Source: Palaeococcus pacificus DY20341 (GTDB taxonomy: Archaea; Methanobacteriota_B; Thermococci; Thermococcales; Thermococcaceae). Taken from it: 64,000 bases of DNA. Every line of letters begins with the position of its first letter. The stretch's first letter is position 1. The notes under the pieces are model-generated. The model made no database searches and had not been told where the DNA came from. It worked only from the letters and a program-made list of their open reading frames with translations. The stretch lies in contig NZ_CP006019.1 of NCBI RefSeq assembly GCF_000725425.1, forward strand, positions 992,001-1,056,000, given 5' to 3'. Made by a program: the position numbers and the translations under genes. Below are positions 16,150 through 24,728 of the stretch, one piece after another.

Positions 16150-17121
16150 ATGACGTTTTGGACAGCTGAAGACAACGTTGCGGGAGAAAAAGGGGTCACG
16201 CTTTATATTATTTTGCCCACCACTGGGTGCTACCGCTATAAAATAGGCCAAGCGTGCTACATGTGCTCTTATCCAAGCGAAGCGCCGAAAATTCCATGGA
16301 GCCAAGAGGAGCTTATTGATTACCTCAAAAAAGCCCTCAAGAAGATAGAAGGGAAAGAGGGAAGATTTGCGGTGAGGATTTTCACCTCGGGAAGCTTCTT
16401 AGACGACGGTGAAGTTAAACCTTGGGCTAGGAGGGAGATGTTTAAGCTTCTGGCAGAGATGGAGAATGTAAAGGAAATCGTCGTGGAGACGCGCTCCGAG
16501 CTCGTTAGATATGAGGCCGTTAGTGAGTTGGCGGAGATTGTTAAAGGCAAGCACTTTGAAGTTGCCTTGGGCTTGGAGACGGCAAATGATGACGTGGCCG
16601 ATGTGAGCATAAACAAGGGCAACACCTTTGAGCAGTTTGTTAGGGCAAGTGAAATAATACACGAAGCAGGAGCGAAGGTCAAAACTTATGTCCTCCTCAA
16701 GTCGAGCTTTTTGAGCGAGCGCCATGCTATAGAGGATGCCAAAGAGACCATAAGGCAAGCCGCTCCATACACTGACACCTTCTCGATTAACATTATGAAC
16801 ATTCAAAAAGGAACCACTTACGAAAGGCTCTGGGAGAAGGGCGAATACAGGCCGCCGTGGCTGTGGAGTGCTGTGGAAGTTTTAAAGTGGGCCAAAAAGA
16901 CCTACCCACACTTAAGGATTTTAAGCGACCCTGTGGGCGCTGGCTCTAAGAGAGGCCCCCACAACTGCGGTGAGTGCGACAAAGCTGTGGCAAAAGCTAT
17001 AAGGAACTTTTCAAACACGCAGGACTTAAGATATCTTGAGAATATTGAGCATGGATGCATGGATGAGTGGCGCTACATTGTGAGCGAAGGCCTCTTGGAC
17101 TGGCAGCTCTTGACCTGGTGA
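16150..17121 (+). CDS. Archaeosine biosynthesis radical SAM protein RaSEA
   Basis: 323 residues. The radical-SAM cysteines lie in TTGCYRYKIGQACYMCSYPSE, a CX7CX2C spacing characteristic of RaSEA and distinct from the common CX3CX2C motif. A conserved GLETANDDVADVSINKG follows, and Cys residues near the C-terminus sit in GPHNCGECDKA. RaSEA acts with ArcS to convert preQ0-lysine at G15 of tRNA to archaeosine. The ATG at 16150 follows AGGTGAGAGA. Its stop abuts the stop of the convergent ABC permease with no gap. Confidence 0.87.
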   Translation: MTFWTAEDNVAGEKGVTLYIILPTTGCYRYKIGQACYMCSYPSEAPKIPWSQEELIDYLKKALKKIEGKEGRFAVRIFTSGSFLDDGEVKPWARREMFKLLAEMENVKEIVVETRSELVRYEAVSELAEIVKGKHFEVALGLETANDDVADVSINKGNTFEQFVRASEIIHEAGAKVKTYVLLKSSFLSERHAIEDAKETIRQAAPYTDTFSINIMNIQKGTTYERLWEKGEYRPPWLWSAVEVLKWAKKTYPHLRILSDPVGAGSKRGPHNCGECDKAVAKAIRNFSNTQDLRYLENIEHGCMDEWRYIVSEGLLDWQLLTW

Positions 17122-17733
17122 CTATTTTAAAGCCTCTGGCGTTATTTTTCTTTCTATTACTGTGAAAGATACGTCTATAAGTATTGCAAGGACTATAGCG
17201 GGTAAAGCTCCAGCTAAAATTTTGTCCATGTTGAAGCTCGCCAAACCTTCAAAAACAAGGCTCCCCAAGCCGCCGCTCCCAATTATGGCTGTTAGTATCG
17301 CGATGCTGTTTGCTAAAATCGCTGCAAATTTAATTCCCGCAAACATTGCTGGATACGCATGTGGGAAGCGAATGTGCCGTATTATTTGCCATTCCGTCAA
17401 TCCTAAACCTTTAGCGGCGTCAATCATGGACTCATCGACCTTAGAAAGGCCGATGTATGTGTTTTTGACTATCGGAAGGAGCGCTCTAAGGAAAATGGCG
17501 AAAACCGCTGGAGTAAAGCCTATCCCGAGGAGAGGCACCACTATCGCAACCACAGCTAGGCTTGGAATTGCTTGAACGAGGTTTGCAAATGCTATGATAA
17601 AGGAGGCAATCTTTCTGCTGCGGAGAGAGATTAAGGCTAAAGGAATCCCTACCCCTATGCTTATGAAGAGTGCGGAGTAAGTAAGGATTAGGTGCTCCCA
17701 AGTAGCGCCCAAAATGTTCTCAATGGCTACCAT
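17122..17733 (-). CDS. Osmoprotectant ABC transporter permease (OpuC type, second)
   Basis: 203 residues, about five or six membrane helices. The EAA-like cytoplasmic loop is DAAKGLGLTEWQIIRHIRFPHAYPAMFAG. Family: glycine betaine/choline/proline permeases (OpuBB/OpuCD, ProW). It overlaps the preceding permease gene by 14 nt, giving a heterodimeric membrane core. It is the last gene of the four-gene transporter operon. Confidence 0.88.
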   Translation of the reverse strand: MVAIENILGATWEHLILTYSALFISIGVGIPLALISLRSRKIASFIIAFANLVQAIPSLAVVAIVVPLLGIGFTPAVFAIFLRALLPIVKNTYIGLSKVDESMIDAAKGLGLTEWQIIRHIRFPHAYPAMFAGIKFAAILANSIAILTAIIGSGGLGSLVFEGLASFNMDKILAGALPAIVLAILIDVSFTVIERKITPEALK

Positions 17734-18358
17734 GGAACCTCGCCTCGAGTTTTTTCTCTATTAATGCCGCAAGCCCGTCCAAGGCTATTGCCAGAAAGCC
17801 CACCCAGAGGCTGGAAACCAAGATGATGTTTTTATCATAGAGGTGAATCCCTGTTTGAATTGGGGCTCCAAGGCCTCCTGCCGCTATAAGTCCTCCTAAA
17901 GTTACAACGCCCATCGTGAAGACTATCGCTATCCTTATTCCTGCAGCAATTAGAGGAAGCGCTAAAGGAAAGCGCACCTTTAAGAGTATCTCCTTCTCAG
18001 TTAGGCCAAGTGCTTGGGCCACCTCTATATGGCTCTTACTCACGCTCGTTAAGCCTGTGTAGGTGTTCCTCGCTATTGGCAGAAGGGAGTAAAGGATTGA
18101 AGCTATTATCGTGGGCCCTTTTCCTAGTCCCGCTAATGGAAGGAGGAGGACTAACAGTGCTAAAGATGGAATTGTTTCGACGATGTTCAGGAAGTTGAAG
18201 GCCAAGTCCGCTAACTTTGGGTTTTTATAGAGGATAAAACCAATTAAAACGCCTAAAATGATTGAAACAAAAAGCGCTATGCCGAACATGGAGAGGTGCT
18301 CCACTGTTCTTGCGCCCAAATTTTGGCTTTCCCAAACTTCTAAAAACGTGTTTATCAT
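17720..18358 (-). CDS. Osmoprotectant ABC transporter permease (OpuC type, first)
   Basis: 212 residues, about six helices. The EAA loop is EVAQALGLTEKEILLKVRFPLALPLIAAG. Similar in size and fold to its neighbour, so the two probably form the translocation pore together. It follows the ATPase gene by 9 nt. Imported compounds may be betaine, choline or similar solutes; the exact ligand cannot be read from sequence. Confidence 0.88.
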   Translation of the reverse strand: MINTFLEVWESQNLGARTVEHLSMFGIALFVSIILGVLIGFILYKNPKLADLAFNFLNIVETIPSLALLVLLLPLAGLGKGPTIIASILYSLLPIARNTYTGLTSVSKSHIEVAQALGLTEKEILLKVRFPLALPLIAAGIRIAIVFTMGVVTLGGLIAAGGLGAPIQTGIHLYDKNIILVSSLWVGFLAIALDGLAALIEKKLEARFHGSH

Positions 18359-18367
18359 TTGGACACC

Positions 18368-19483
18368 TCAAATCAGCCTTAAGAGAACTTCATCTGCGAG
18401 GAGCATTCCTATGGGTTTATGGTTTTCAACAACAATGGCTATCGATGCTTTCTCTATCTTCAAGATTTGAAGGGAAGAGGCTAAATTGTCTTTGGAAGTG
18501 AAGGAGAGGGCTTCACTAGCTGAATCCCCTAGCTTTCTTTCACCATCTAGCCTCAGGAGGGTTTTAAGCTCGATAATACCTTGATATTCCCCTCTCTCAA
18601 CGACTATCCCAAATTCTACACCTCTCTCAGTCATGAGATTTATAGCCTCTTTGACCGTTAAGCTCCACTCAAACAGGTATTTTTCTTCGATTGGCCGCAT
18701 AACATCCCCAACTCTCAGTGTATCCATGTGCTTGAACTTTTTATCAGCGTTCACGAGCTTTGCGACAAACTCATTAGCAGGGTTTAGAACCAGCTCATCA
18801 GGTGCCCCCACTTGAATTAATTTTCCATCCTTCATTACCGCTATTCTGTCTCCGAGCTTAAATGCCTCCTCTATGTCGTGGGTTACGAAGATTATCGTCC
18901 TGCCGAGCTTTTCTTTAATCTCAAGGAACTCCTCTTGGAGCTGTTTTCTTAAAATCGGGTCTAGTGCTCCAAAGGGCTCGTCCATTAATAGAAGGGGTGG
19001 GTCAAGCATGAAAGCCCTCGCCAAGCCTACCCTCTGCTGCTGCCCTCCGCTCAGCTGTCTCGGATAGCGGTTCATAAACTGCTCTGGGGGTAAGTCCACA
19101 AGCTCTAAAAGCTCTCTAACACGCCTATCAATCTCTTCATCGCTCCACCCTTCGAGCTTCGCCAAAAGCCCTATATTGCCTCTAACCGTCATATGGGGGA
19201 ACAGTCCTATTTGCTGGATTGCATAGCCTATGTTCCTTCTAAGCTCTATGGGGTTGAAACTCATGATATTCTGCCCGTTTATTGTAATCTCCCCTTCATC
19301 GAGTTCAACCAGCCGATTTATCATCCTTAAAGTGGTTGTCTTTCCGGAACCACTTGGCCCAATGAGAATTAGCAATTCCCCACCAACTACCTCTAAATCA
19401 ACGTGATCAACTGCCACAAAATCCCCATACCTTTTGGTGACGCCGTTAAGCTCCACCTTCTCTATTTTATCAAAGAGCCTCAT
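18368..19483 (-). CDS. Osmoprotectant ABC transporter ATPase with CBS domains
   Basis: 371 residues. Walker A is GPSGSGKTT near residue 42, the signature is LSGGQQQRV, and Walker B is LLLMDEPFGALD. A H-loop FVTHD follows. A C-terminal pair of CBS domains (about residues 250-370) is typical of OpuCA/ProV-type ATPases, where they sense ionic strength or nucleotides. The order ligand-binding protein, ATPase, permease, permease fits a complete importer. Confidence 0.93.
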   Translation of the reverse strand: MRLFDKIEKVELNGVTKRYGDFVAVDHVDLEVVGGELLILIGPSGSGKTTTLRMINRLVELDEGEITINGQNIMSFNPIELRRNIGYAIQQIGLFPHMTVRGNIGLLAKLEGWSDEEIDRRVRELLELVDLPPEQFMNRYPRQLSGGQQQRVGLARAFMLDPPLLLMDEPFGALDPILRKQLQEEFLEIKEKLGRTIIFVTHDIEEAFKLGDRIAVMKDGKLIQVGAPDELVLNPANEFVAKLVNADKKFKHMDTLRVGDVMRPIEEKYLFEWSLTVKEAINLMTERGVEFGIVVERGEYQGIIELKTLLRLDGERKLGDSASEALSFTSKDNLASSLQILKIEKASIAIVVENHKPIGMLLADEVLLRLI

Positions 19484-19510
19484 AAAACCACCCCAAAAAA
19501 GAAAAAGGGG

Positions 19511-20413
19511 TTATCCCTTAATTAAGCCCTGCTCTATTAAAAACTCCCTCGCTATTTCTCTAGCGTCTTTCTTTTCTACGTCATACTTGTAGTTGAGCTT
19601 TCTCATGGTGTCAGTGTCAATTTTATTCTCAAGCTTTTTGAGAACTTCCATGACTTCTGGATGCTTGTCTGCGAACTCTTTCGTAACGATTATTATGGCG
19701 TCGTAGGGAGGCAGAGCTCCTTTATCATCCTCCAATATTTTAAGATTGAATAAATCTACCCTTGCATCTGTTGTATAAGCTGTTATCGCGTCCACTTGGT
19801 CGTTTTTAATTGCTTCATACATCAAAGTTGGCTCCATTTGTTTTACATCTTCAAATGTGAAGCCGTAGACCTTCTTTATTTGCGGCAGTCCATCGGGCCT
19901 CGAAGCAAACTCTGGATCTGTTCCAAGCGTCATTTTGGAAGCGTATTCTTCAAGCTCACTTATCTTTGAAATTCCTTTTTCGTCTGCAAAGCTCTTTTTA
20001 ACTGCTATTGCATAATCATCCCTAAAACCGAGCTTTACAGCAACTAAAACTCCATCCCTCTTAAGGAGCTCTTCTTTGCTCTTTTCATAAACTATATTAG
20101 GATCCCACTTCTCTAGAGGAGGAAGTTTAAGAATAACATTGTATGCTGTGCCAGTGTATTCAACATACATGTGGATCTGACCCTTCTTCAGGGCTTCATA
20201 GTTAACTAAAGTTCCTCCCAAGCCTTCTTTTACATCAACATCGTATCCCTCTTCTTCTAGGAGAAGAGCAATCATATGAGCTAGGATATACTGCTCATTA
20301 AAAGGCTTTGAACCGATTACAATGGTTTCTTTTTCTCCCCCACTTATGCATCCACTCAATACTATCATGGTTGCTAGAAAAAACAATAGTGGTATAACAA
20401 AAGTCTTTTTCAA
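19511..20413 (-). CDS. Osmoprotectant ABC transporter substrate-binding lipoprotein
   Basis: 300 residues. Lipoprotein signal peptide with lipobox VLSGC at about residue 21. The mature part is a QAT-type binding fold: [23 protein letters not shown] and [27 protein letters not shown] match the OpuAC/ProX family. It heads the transporter operon and has a TTG start preceded by GGTGGTCGAAC. Membrane-anchored outside the cell. Confidence 0.9.
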   Translation of the reverse strand: MKKTFVIPLLFFLATMIVLSGCISGGEKETIVIGSKPFNEQYILAHMIALLLEEEGYDVDVKEGLGGTLVNYEALKKGQIHMYVEYTGTAYNVILKLPPLEKWDPNIVYEKSKEELLKRDGVLVAVKLGFRDDYAIAVKKSFADEKGISKISELEEYASKMTLGTDPEFASRPDGLPQIKKVYGFTFEDVKQMEPTLMYEAIKNDQVDAITAYTTDARVDLFNLKILEDDKGALPPYDAIIIVTKEFADKHPEVMEVLKKLENKIDTDTMRKLNYKYDVEKKDAREIAREFLIEQGLIKG

Positions 20414-20445
20414 GTTCGACCACCGACATAAGTTAGGTGTTAAAG

Positions 20446-20456
20446 ATTTAAATAAC
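20446..20456 (-). promoter_or_regulatory. TATA box of the osmoprotectant transporter operon
   Basis: Minus strand reads TTATTTAAAT, with transcription expected near 20425. This leaves a very short leader before the TTG start. Confidence 0.5.
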
Positions 20457-20637
20457 TTTTTGCTAAACTAAAACCCCATATTTGCTTTACGTCTATCAAT
20501 TTCACCACGACAAAATAATTTTAAAAACGTTCATTCATTTTCTAAAATTTCCAAAAAAGCTTATCTAATGCACGCTTTTTTATCAAATAGCATCCAAATC
20601 ACGGCAATGCCCAATAGTGCACCTTTGGTAGGCGAAA

Positions 20638-20663
20638 GCTTTAAATGTTTTACATACGTAAAA
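20638..20663 (+). promoter_or_regulatory. Promoter and operator-like palindrome of the 2-oxoacid oxidoreductase operon
   Basis: TATA box GCTTTAAATG at 20638-20647 is followed at once by TTTTAC-ATAC-GTAAAA (20648-20663), a perfect 6-bp inverted repeat. The repeat lies between TATA and the predicted start of transcription (near 20668), a classic place for an archaeal repressor. The remaining upstream spacer back to 20414 shows no gene. Confidence 0.5.
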
Positions 20664-20690
20664 GGATTTAGCAAATCGTAGGTGATGATT

Positions 20691-20948
20691 ATGGCAGATG
20701 TCGAAGTCAAAAAGGAAGAATACCTTGTTATAGGAAAAACTGATGCCGTTGAGATAAGTGTTGACACATTTTTATGCAAGGGTTGCGGTATTTGTTTGGA
20801 ACTCTGCCCAAGAACAGTTTTTGAATGGAGCCAAGAGCTTAGCGAAAAAGGTGTCCACTATCCTGTGGCTGTTAAAGCTGATAAGTGTGTTAAATGTAAG
20901 CTGTGCGAGCTTTTATGCCCTGACTTTGCAATAGCGGTTAAATGGTGA
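20691..20948 (+). CDS. korD: 2-oxoacid:ferredoxin oxidoreductase delta subunit (two [4Fe-4S])
   Basis: 85 residues. Two CxxCxxCxxxCP motifs, FLCKGCGICLELCP and CVKCKLCELLCP, bind two [4Fe-4S] clusters and pass electrons to ferredoxin. It is the first gene of a seven-gene operon and the only delta subunit, so it may serve both alpha-beta-gamma sets or only the first. The ATG at 20691 follows GGTGATGATT. The gene order matches the 2-ketoglutarate ferredoxin oxidoreductase cluster of Pyrococcus. Confidence 0.9.
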   Translation: MADVEVKKEEYLVIGKTDAVEISVDTFLCKGCGICLELCPRTVFEWSQELSEKGVHYPVAVKADKCVKCKLCELLCPDFAIAVKW

Positions 20949-20953
20949 TTTTA

Positions 20954-22177
20954 ATGATAATACGTGGTGACGAGCCCGAACAGATTGAGCTCTTAAAAAA
21001 ACTATATCCCAAGGGCAACTACTTCATGCAGGGCGATGAAGCCATAGCCTATGGCGCTCTTTTTGCTGGCTGTAGGTTCTATGCAGGTTATCCAATAACT
21101 CCCGCAAGCGAAATAGCAGAGACTATGGCGAGGGAGCTCCCAAAGGTGAAAGGTTACTACATCCAGATGGAGGATGAGATAGCGAGCATTGCTGCTGTTG
21201 TTGGTGCTTCATGGACAGGGTTAAAGAGTATGACCGCCACTTCCGGCCCCGGCTTCAGCTTAATGCAGGAAAATTTAGGCCTCGCAATAATGACTGAGAC
21301 TCCTCTAGTTTTGGTGGATGTCCAGAGGAGCGGTCCATCAACAGGTCAGGCCACAAAAGGGGCCCAAGGAGATTTCTTCCAAGCAAGATGGGGAACTCAT
21401 GGGGATCACCCAATAATAGCAATCTCACCTACGAGCGTTGAAGATAGCTTTTGGGAAACTATTAGGGCATTTAACTTGAGTGAAAAGTTTAGAATTCCTG
21501 TTGTCCTTTTGGCCGATGGGGTGATAGGACATACGAGGGAACAGATTAGACTTCCTGACCCAGAGGACGTCGAAATACTCTATAGAAAGCTTCCAAAGAA
21601 TGAGGAAGAAGCTAAGTATCCTTTTGGTGATGTCCACGGCGATCTAATCCCACCGATGCCACTGTTTGGGAAGGGCTACTTCACACACGTCACAGGCTCA
21701 ACACACAAAGAGACTGGCCTTAGAGATGTTTACACTCCTGAGGTTCACAACCGCTTAGTGAGAAGGCTGCACGATAAGATAGAGAAGCATAGGGCTGAGA
21801 TAGAAAAGTGGGAGGAGTATTACACTGAGGATGCTGAGATTTTAGTGGTGAGCTGGGGAGTAAGTGCAAGACCTTCGCTTGGTGCCGTTCTCAAAGCGAG
21901 AGAGGAAGGCATTAATGTTGGTCTCTTCGTTCCAAAGACTATGCACCCGTTCCCAGAGAAGCGCATAAAAGAGCTTGGAAAGCAGGTTAGGGCCATTTTA
22001 GTGCCTGAGATGAACCTCGGTCAGATCATATTAGAAATTCAAAGATTTGTCAACGATGACGTTGTGCTAAAGGGTGTTAACAAGATTGGCGGTGTTCCAT
22101 TAACGGTGCAAGAAATACTAAAAGAGATAAAGGAATTGAGCTCAGCCGAGCGTTCTCGTCACCGTTCGGCGGATTAG
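20954..22177 (+). CDS. korA: 2-oxoglutarate-type ferredoxin oxidoreductase alpha subunit, set 1
   Basis: 407 residues. The pyrimidine-domain segment FMQGDEAIAYGALFAGCRFYAGYPITPASEIAE carries the YPITP motif of KorA/VorA. TSGPGFSLMQENLGLAIMTETPLVLVDVQRSGPSTGQ follows. The start ATG is preceded by GGTGATTTTA. The C-terminal tail SSAERSRHRSAD is absent from the paralogous alpha protein of set 2 and is encoded by the strand opposite a C/D box RNA gene. Confidence 0.9.
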   Translation: MIIRGDEPEQIELLKKLYPKGNYFMQGDEAIAYGALFAGCRFYAGYPITPASEIAETMARELPKVKGYYIQMEDEIASIAAVVGASWTGLKSMTATSGPGFSLMQENLGLAIMTETPLVLVDVQRSGPSTGQATKGAQGDFFQARWGTHGDHPIIAISPTSVEDSFWETIRAFNLSEKFRIPVVLLADGVIGHTREQIRLPDPEDVEILYRKLPKNEEEAKYPFGDVHGDLIPPMPLFGKGYFTHVTGSTHKETGLRDVYTPEVHNRLVRRLHDKIEKHRAEIEKWEEYYTEDAEILVVSWGVSARPSLGAVLKAREEGINVGLFVPKTMHPFPEKRIKELGKQVRAILVPEMNLGQIILEIQRFVNDDVVLKGVNKIGGVPLTVQEILKEIKELSSAERSRHRSAD

Positions 22178-22193
22178 ATATTCATCATAGCTC
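22138..22193 (-). ncRNA. C/D box sRNA (16S rRNA 2'-O-methylation guide), antisense to korA 3' end
   Basis: Read on the minus strand: C box ATGATGA (22182-22188), a 12-nt guide ATATCTAATCCG, D' box CCGA (22166-22169), a 3-nt spacer, C' box GTGACGA (22156-22162), a 10-nt guide GAACGCTCGG, and D box CTGA (22142-22145). Flanking GAGCT and AGCTC form the terminal stem. The D' guide complements CGGATTAGATA, the conserved 790 loop of 16S rRNA. The fifth-base rule points to U788 (E. coli numbering). The D guide's target is not recognised. A TATA box stands at the right distance upstream. Confidence 0.88.
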
Positions 22194-22214
22194 ATGTGAG
22201 GTTTAGTCGTTGGG

Positions 22215-22222
22215 TATTTAAA
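22215..22222 (-). promoter_or_regulatory. TATA box of the C/D box sRNA
   Basis: TTTAAATA on the minus strand, centred about 25-26 nt upstream of the predicted RNA 5' end at 22193. It lies in the spacer between korA and korB. Confidence 0.65.
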
Positions 22223-22232
22223 GGTGATGCGT

Positions 22233-23069
22233 ATGGAAAAAATTCACACCAAGTATGATATGGCCAAATATTTGAGAAAAGAAGCCCTTCCCACGGCTCT
22301 CTGTCCGGGTTGTGGTGGTGGGACTGTCTTAAACGCTTTTGCCAATGCAGTTGACCAGCTCAAAATTGATCCCAAGGACTTGGTAATGGTGAGCGGAATC
22401 GGCTGTTCAGCATGGATTGCCTCGCCATATTTCTTAGCTGATACTTTGCATACAACTCATGGAAGAGCAATAGCCTTTGCAACGGGCGTTAAAGTTGGTC
22501 TTCCCGATAAGAAGGTAGTGGTTATTAGTGGTGATGGTGATTTAGCGGGCATTGGAGGAAACCACCTCATCCATGCAGCAAGGAGGAACGTAGACATAAC
22601 CGTAATTTTGGTGAACAACTTTATCTACGGTATGACCGGGGGTCAGGTGGGTCCGACTACACCCTTTGGTGCCAACACGACGACAAGTCCATACGGCAAC
22701 ATAGAGCACCCAATCAATATAAGCGAGACAATAGCTGCTGCTGGAGCTTCTTATGTCGCGAGGTGGACGACTTTTCATGTGTATCAGCTCATAGAGAGCA
22801 TAAAGAAGGCTCTCCAGGTTAAAGGCTTCTCCCTTGTTGAGGTCGTCTCTCAGTGCCCCGTCCAGTTCGGAAGGAGGAATAGAATGAAAACTCCCGCTGA
22901 GATGCTTAGATGGTTCCAAAAGAACAGCGTACCGATAAGTAAGGCTAAAAATATGAGTCCAGAAGAGCTTGAAGGCAAAATAGTCATTGGCGAAATTATC
23001 AGCAGGGAGAGGCCAGAGTTCACAGAAGAGCTCAACAAAATCATCGAAAAGCTGGGGGGAGGAGAATGA
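22233..23069 (+). CDS. korB: 2-oxoglutarate-type ferredoxin oxidoreductase beta subunit, set 1
   Basis: 278 residues. LCPGCGGGTVLNAF near residue 20 and a later Cys (GIGCSAW) are beta-subunit cluster ligands. GDGDLAGIGGNHLIHAARRNVDITVILVNN is the thiamine-diphosphate/Mg motif. The ATG at 22233 follows GGTGATGCGT. A 63-nt stretch near the 3' end is identical to the set 2 beta gene. The stop overlaps the gamma start. Confidence 0.9.
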   Translation: MEKIHTKYDMAKYLRKEALPTALCPGCGGGTVLNAFANAVDQLKIDPKDLVMVSGIGCSAWIASPYFLADTLHTTHGRAIAFATGVKVGLPDKKVVVISGDGDLAGIGGNHLIHAARRNVDITVILVNNFIYGMTGGQVGPTTPFGANTTTSPYGNIEHPINISETIAAAGASYVARWTTFHVYQLIESIKKALQVKGFSLVEVVSQCPVQFGRRNRMKTPAEMLRWFQKNSVPISKAKNMSPEELEGKIVIGEIISRERPEFTEELNKIIEKLGGGE

Positions 23070-23581
23070 CCCAAATTAGGATTGCCGGTTTTGGCGGCCA
23101 AGGAGTTATACTAGCTGGTGTAATTTTGGGTGAAGCGGCCGCTATTGAGGGTCTAAACGTTATCCAAACGCAGGACTATGGCTCCCAAAGCAGAGGAGGG
23201 CACTCTGTAGCAGATGTCATCATTTCAAAGGAGCCTATTTACGATGTTATAGTCACGAAAGCCGATGTCCTTCTGGCAATGTCGCAAATTGGTTATAGGG
23301 GCACAAAAGAGAGTTTGAAAGATGAAGGTCTTTTGATAATCGACACGGACTTAGTGGAGCCGGACAGGGAGTTTATAGGTGCTCCTTTCACAAGGCTGGC
23401 TGAGGAAGAAGTTGGTTTGGCTTTGACAGTCAATATGGTGGCTTTAGGCTATTTAGTGGCTAAGACAGGGGTTGTGAAAAAAGAAAGTGTTGAAGAGGCT
23501 ATAAAGAGAAGAGTCCCAAAGGGGACAGAAGAAGTTAACCTAAAAGCATTTAGAATTGGATATGAGGAGGGAGCAAAATGA
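23066..23581 (+). CDS. 2-oxoglutarate-type ferredoxin oxidoreductase gamma subunit, set 1
   Basis: 171 residues. The opening IRIAGFGGQGVILAGVILGEAAA is the gamma-domain signature, followed by TQDYGSQSRGGHSVADVIIS. The gamma domain completes the CoA/oxoacid site in heterotetrameric enzymes. It overlaps the preceding beta gene by 4 nt and the following alpha gene by 4 nt, so translation is coupled throughout. Confidence 0.9.
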   Translation: MTQIRIAGFGGQGVILAGVILGEAAAIEGLNVIQTQDYGSQSRGGHSVADVIISKEPIYDVIVTKADVLLAMSQIGYRGTKESLKDEGLLIIDTDLVEPDREFIGAPFTRLAEEEVGLALTVNMVALGYLVAKTGVVKKESVEEAIKRRVPKGTEEVNLKAFRIGYEEGAK

Positions 23582-24723
23582 AGTATCCATTTCCAGTTGG
23601 AGAGAGCGATTTTATACAAGGGGATGAGGCCATAGCGAGGGCAGCCATTTTGGCAGGATGCAGGTTTTACGCTGGATATCCAATTACCCCTGCAAGCGAG
23701 ATATTTGAGGCAATGGCTCTCTACATGCCTCTCGTAGACGGTGTTTCAATACAAATAGAGGATGAAATTGGAAGTTTGGCAGCTGTGATTGGCGCTTCAT
23801 GGGCAGGCGCTAAAGCAATGACTGCCACTTCTGGTCCAGGCTTTAGCTTGATGATGGAAAACCTTGGCTATGCAATTATGACCGAGACCCCATTGGTTTT
23901 GGTCGATGTCCAGAGGAGTGGCCCATCAACAGGACAGCCCACTTTAGCAGCTCAGGGCGATGTTATGCAGGCTATATGGGGCACTCACGGAGATCACAGT
24001 ATAATTGTTTTAACCCCTGCAACGGTTCAGGAAGCCTTTGATATGACAATTAGGGCATTTAACTTGGCTGAAAAGTATAGGACTCCCGTTGTTTTGCTAA
24101 CGGACGGTGAAGTTGGACACATGAGGGAGCGCGTCAACATACCAGATCCAGATGAGATTGAGCTCGTTTATAGGAAGCTTCCAAGGAATGAGGATGAAGC
24201 TAAATATCCTTTCAGAGACTGGGACAGCGACGGAATTCCACCAATGCCGGTCTTCGGCAAAGGCTATCACGCATATGTGACGGGGCTAACGCACGATGAG
24301 AGAGGAAGGCCCAAGACTGTTGAGGCGGAGATTCATGAGAAGCTCATTAACCGTATCATAGGCAAAATTGAGAAAAATAAGGATGATATCATCGAATATG
24401 AAACGTTCGGCCTTGAAGATGCTGAAGTAGCGATAGTGAGCTATGGAATTGTTGCCCGCTCTGCAATAAGGGCCGTTAAAATCCTCCGCAAAGAGGGGAT
24501 TAAAGCTGGACTGTTAAAGCTCAACGTTGTTTGGCCTTTTGACTTTGAGATGATTGAGGATATAGCGGAGCAGGTGGGCAAGATATACGTGCCAGAAATG
24601 AACCTTGGACAGGTCTACCACCTTGTCAAAGAAGGAGCAAACGGTAAAGCAGAGGTTGAGCTAATTCCAAAGATAGGTGGGGAGATACACACACCCGATG
24701 ATATAGTTAGAGCGGTGAGGTGA
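23578..24723 (+). CDS. 2-oxoacid:ferredoxin oxidoreductase alpha subunit, set 2
   Basis: 381 residues, close in sequence to the set 1 alpha (YPITPASEIFEAMA, TSGPGFSLMMENLGYAIMTETPLVLVDVQRSGPSTGQPT). It ends normally at IGGEIHTPDDIVRAVR, without the extra tail of set 1. In Pyrococcus the corresponding second set encodes an oxidoreductase of uncertain substrate. The TGA overlaps the following gene's upstream codons. Confidence 0.88.
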   Translation: MKYPFPVGESDFIQGDEAIARAAILAGCRFYAGYPITPASEIFEAMALYMPLVDGVSIQIEDEIGSLAAVIGASWAGAKAMTATSGPGFSLMMENLGYAIMTETPLVLVDVQRSGPSTGQPTLAAQGDVMQAIWGTHGDHSIIVLTPATVQEAFDMTIRAFNLAEKYRTPVVLLTDGEVGHMRERVNIPDPDEIELVYRKLPRNEDEAKYPFRDWDSDGIPPMPVFGKGYHAYVTGLTHDERGRPKTVEAEIHEKLINRIIGKIEKNKDDIIEYETFGLEDAEVAIVSYGIVARSAIRAVKILRKEGIKAGLLKLNVVWPFDFEMIEDIAEQVGKIYVPEMNLGQVYHLVKEGANGKAEVELIPKIGGEIHTPDDIVRAVR

Positions 24724-24728
24724 TGCTC

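Noticed and set aside
20684-20750. GTGATGA followed by a distant CTGA at the korD start
   Set aside because: The first element is the ribosome binding site; spacing of about 60 nt and absent inner boxes do not fit a C/D RNA.
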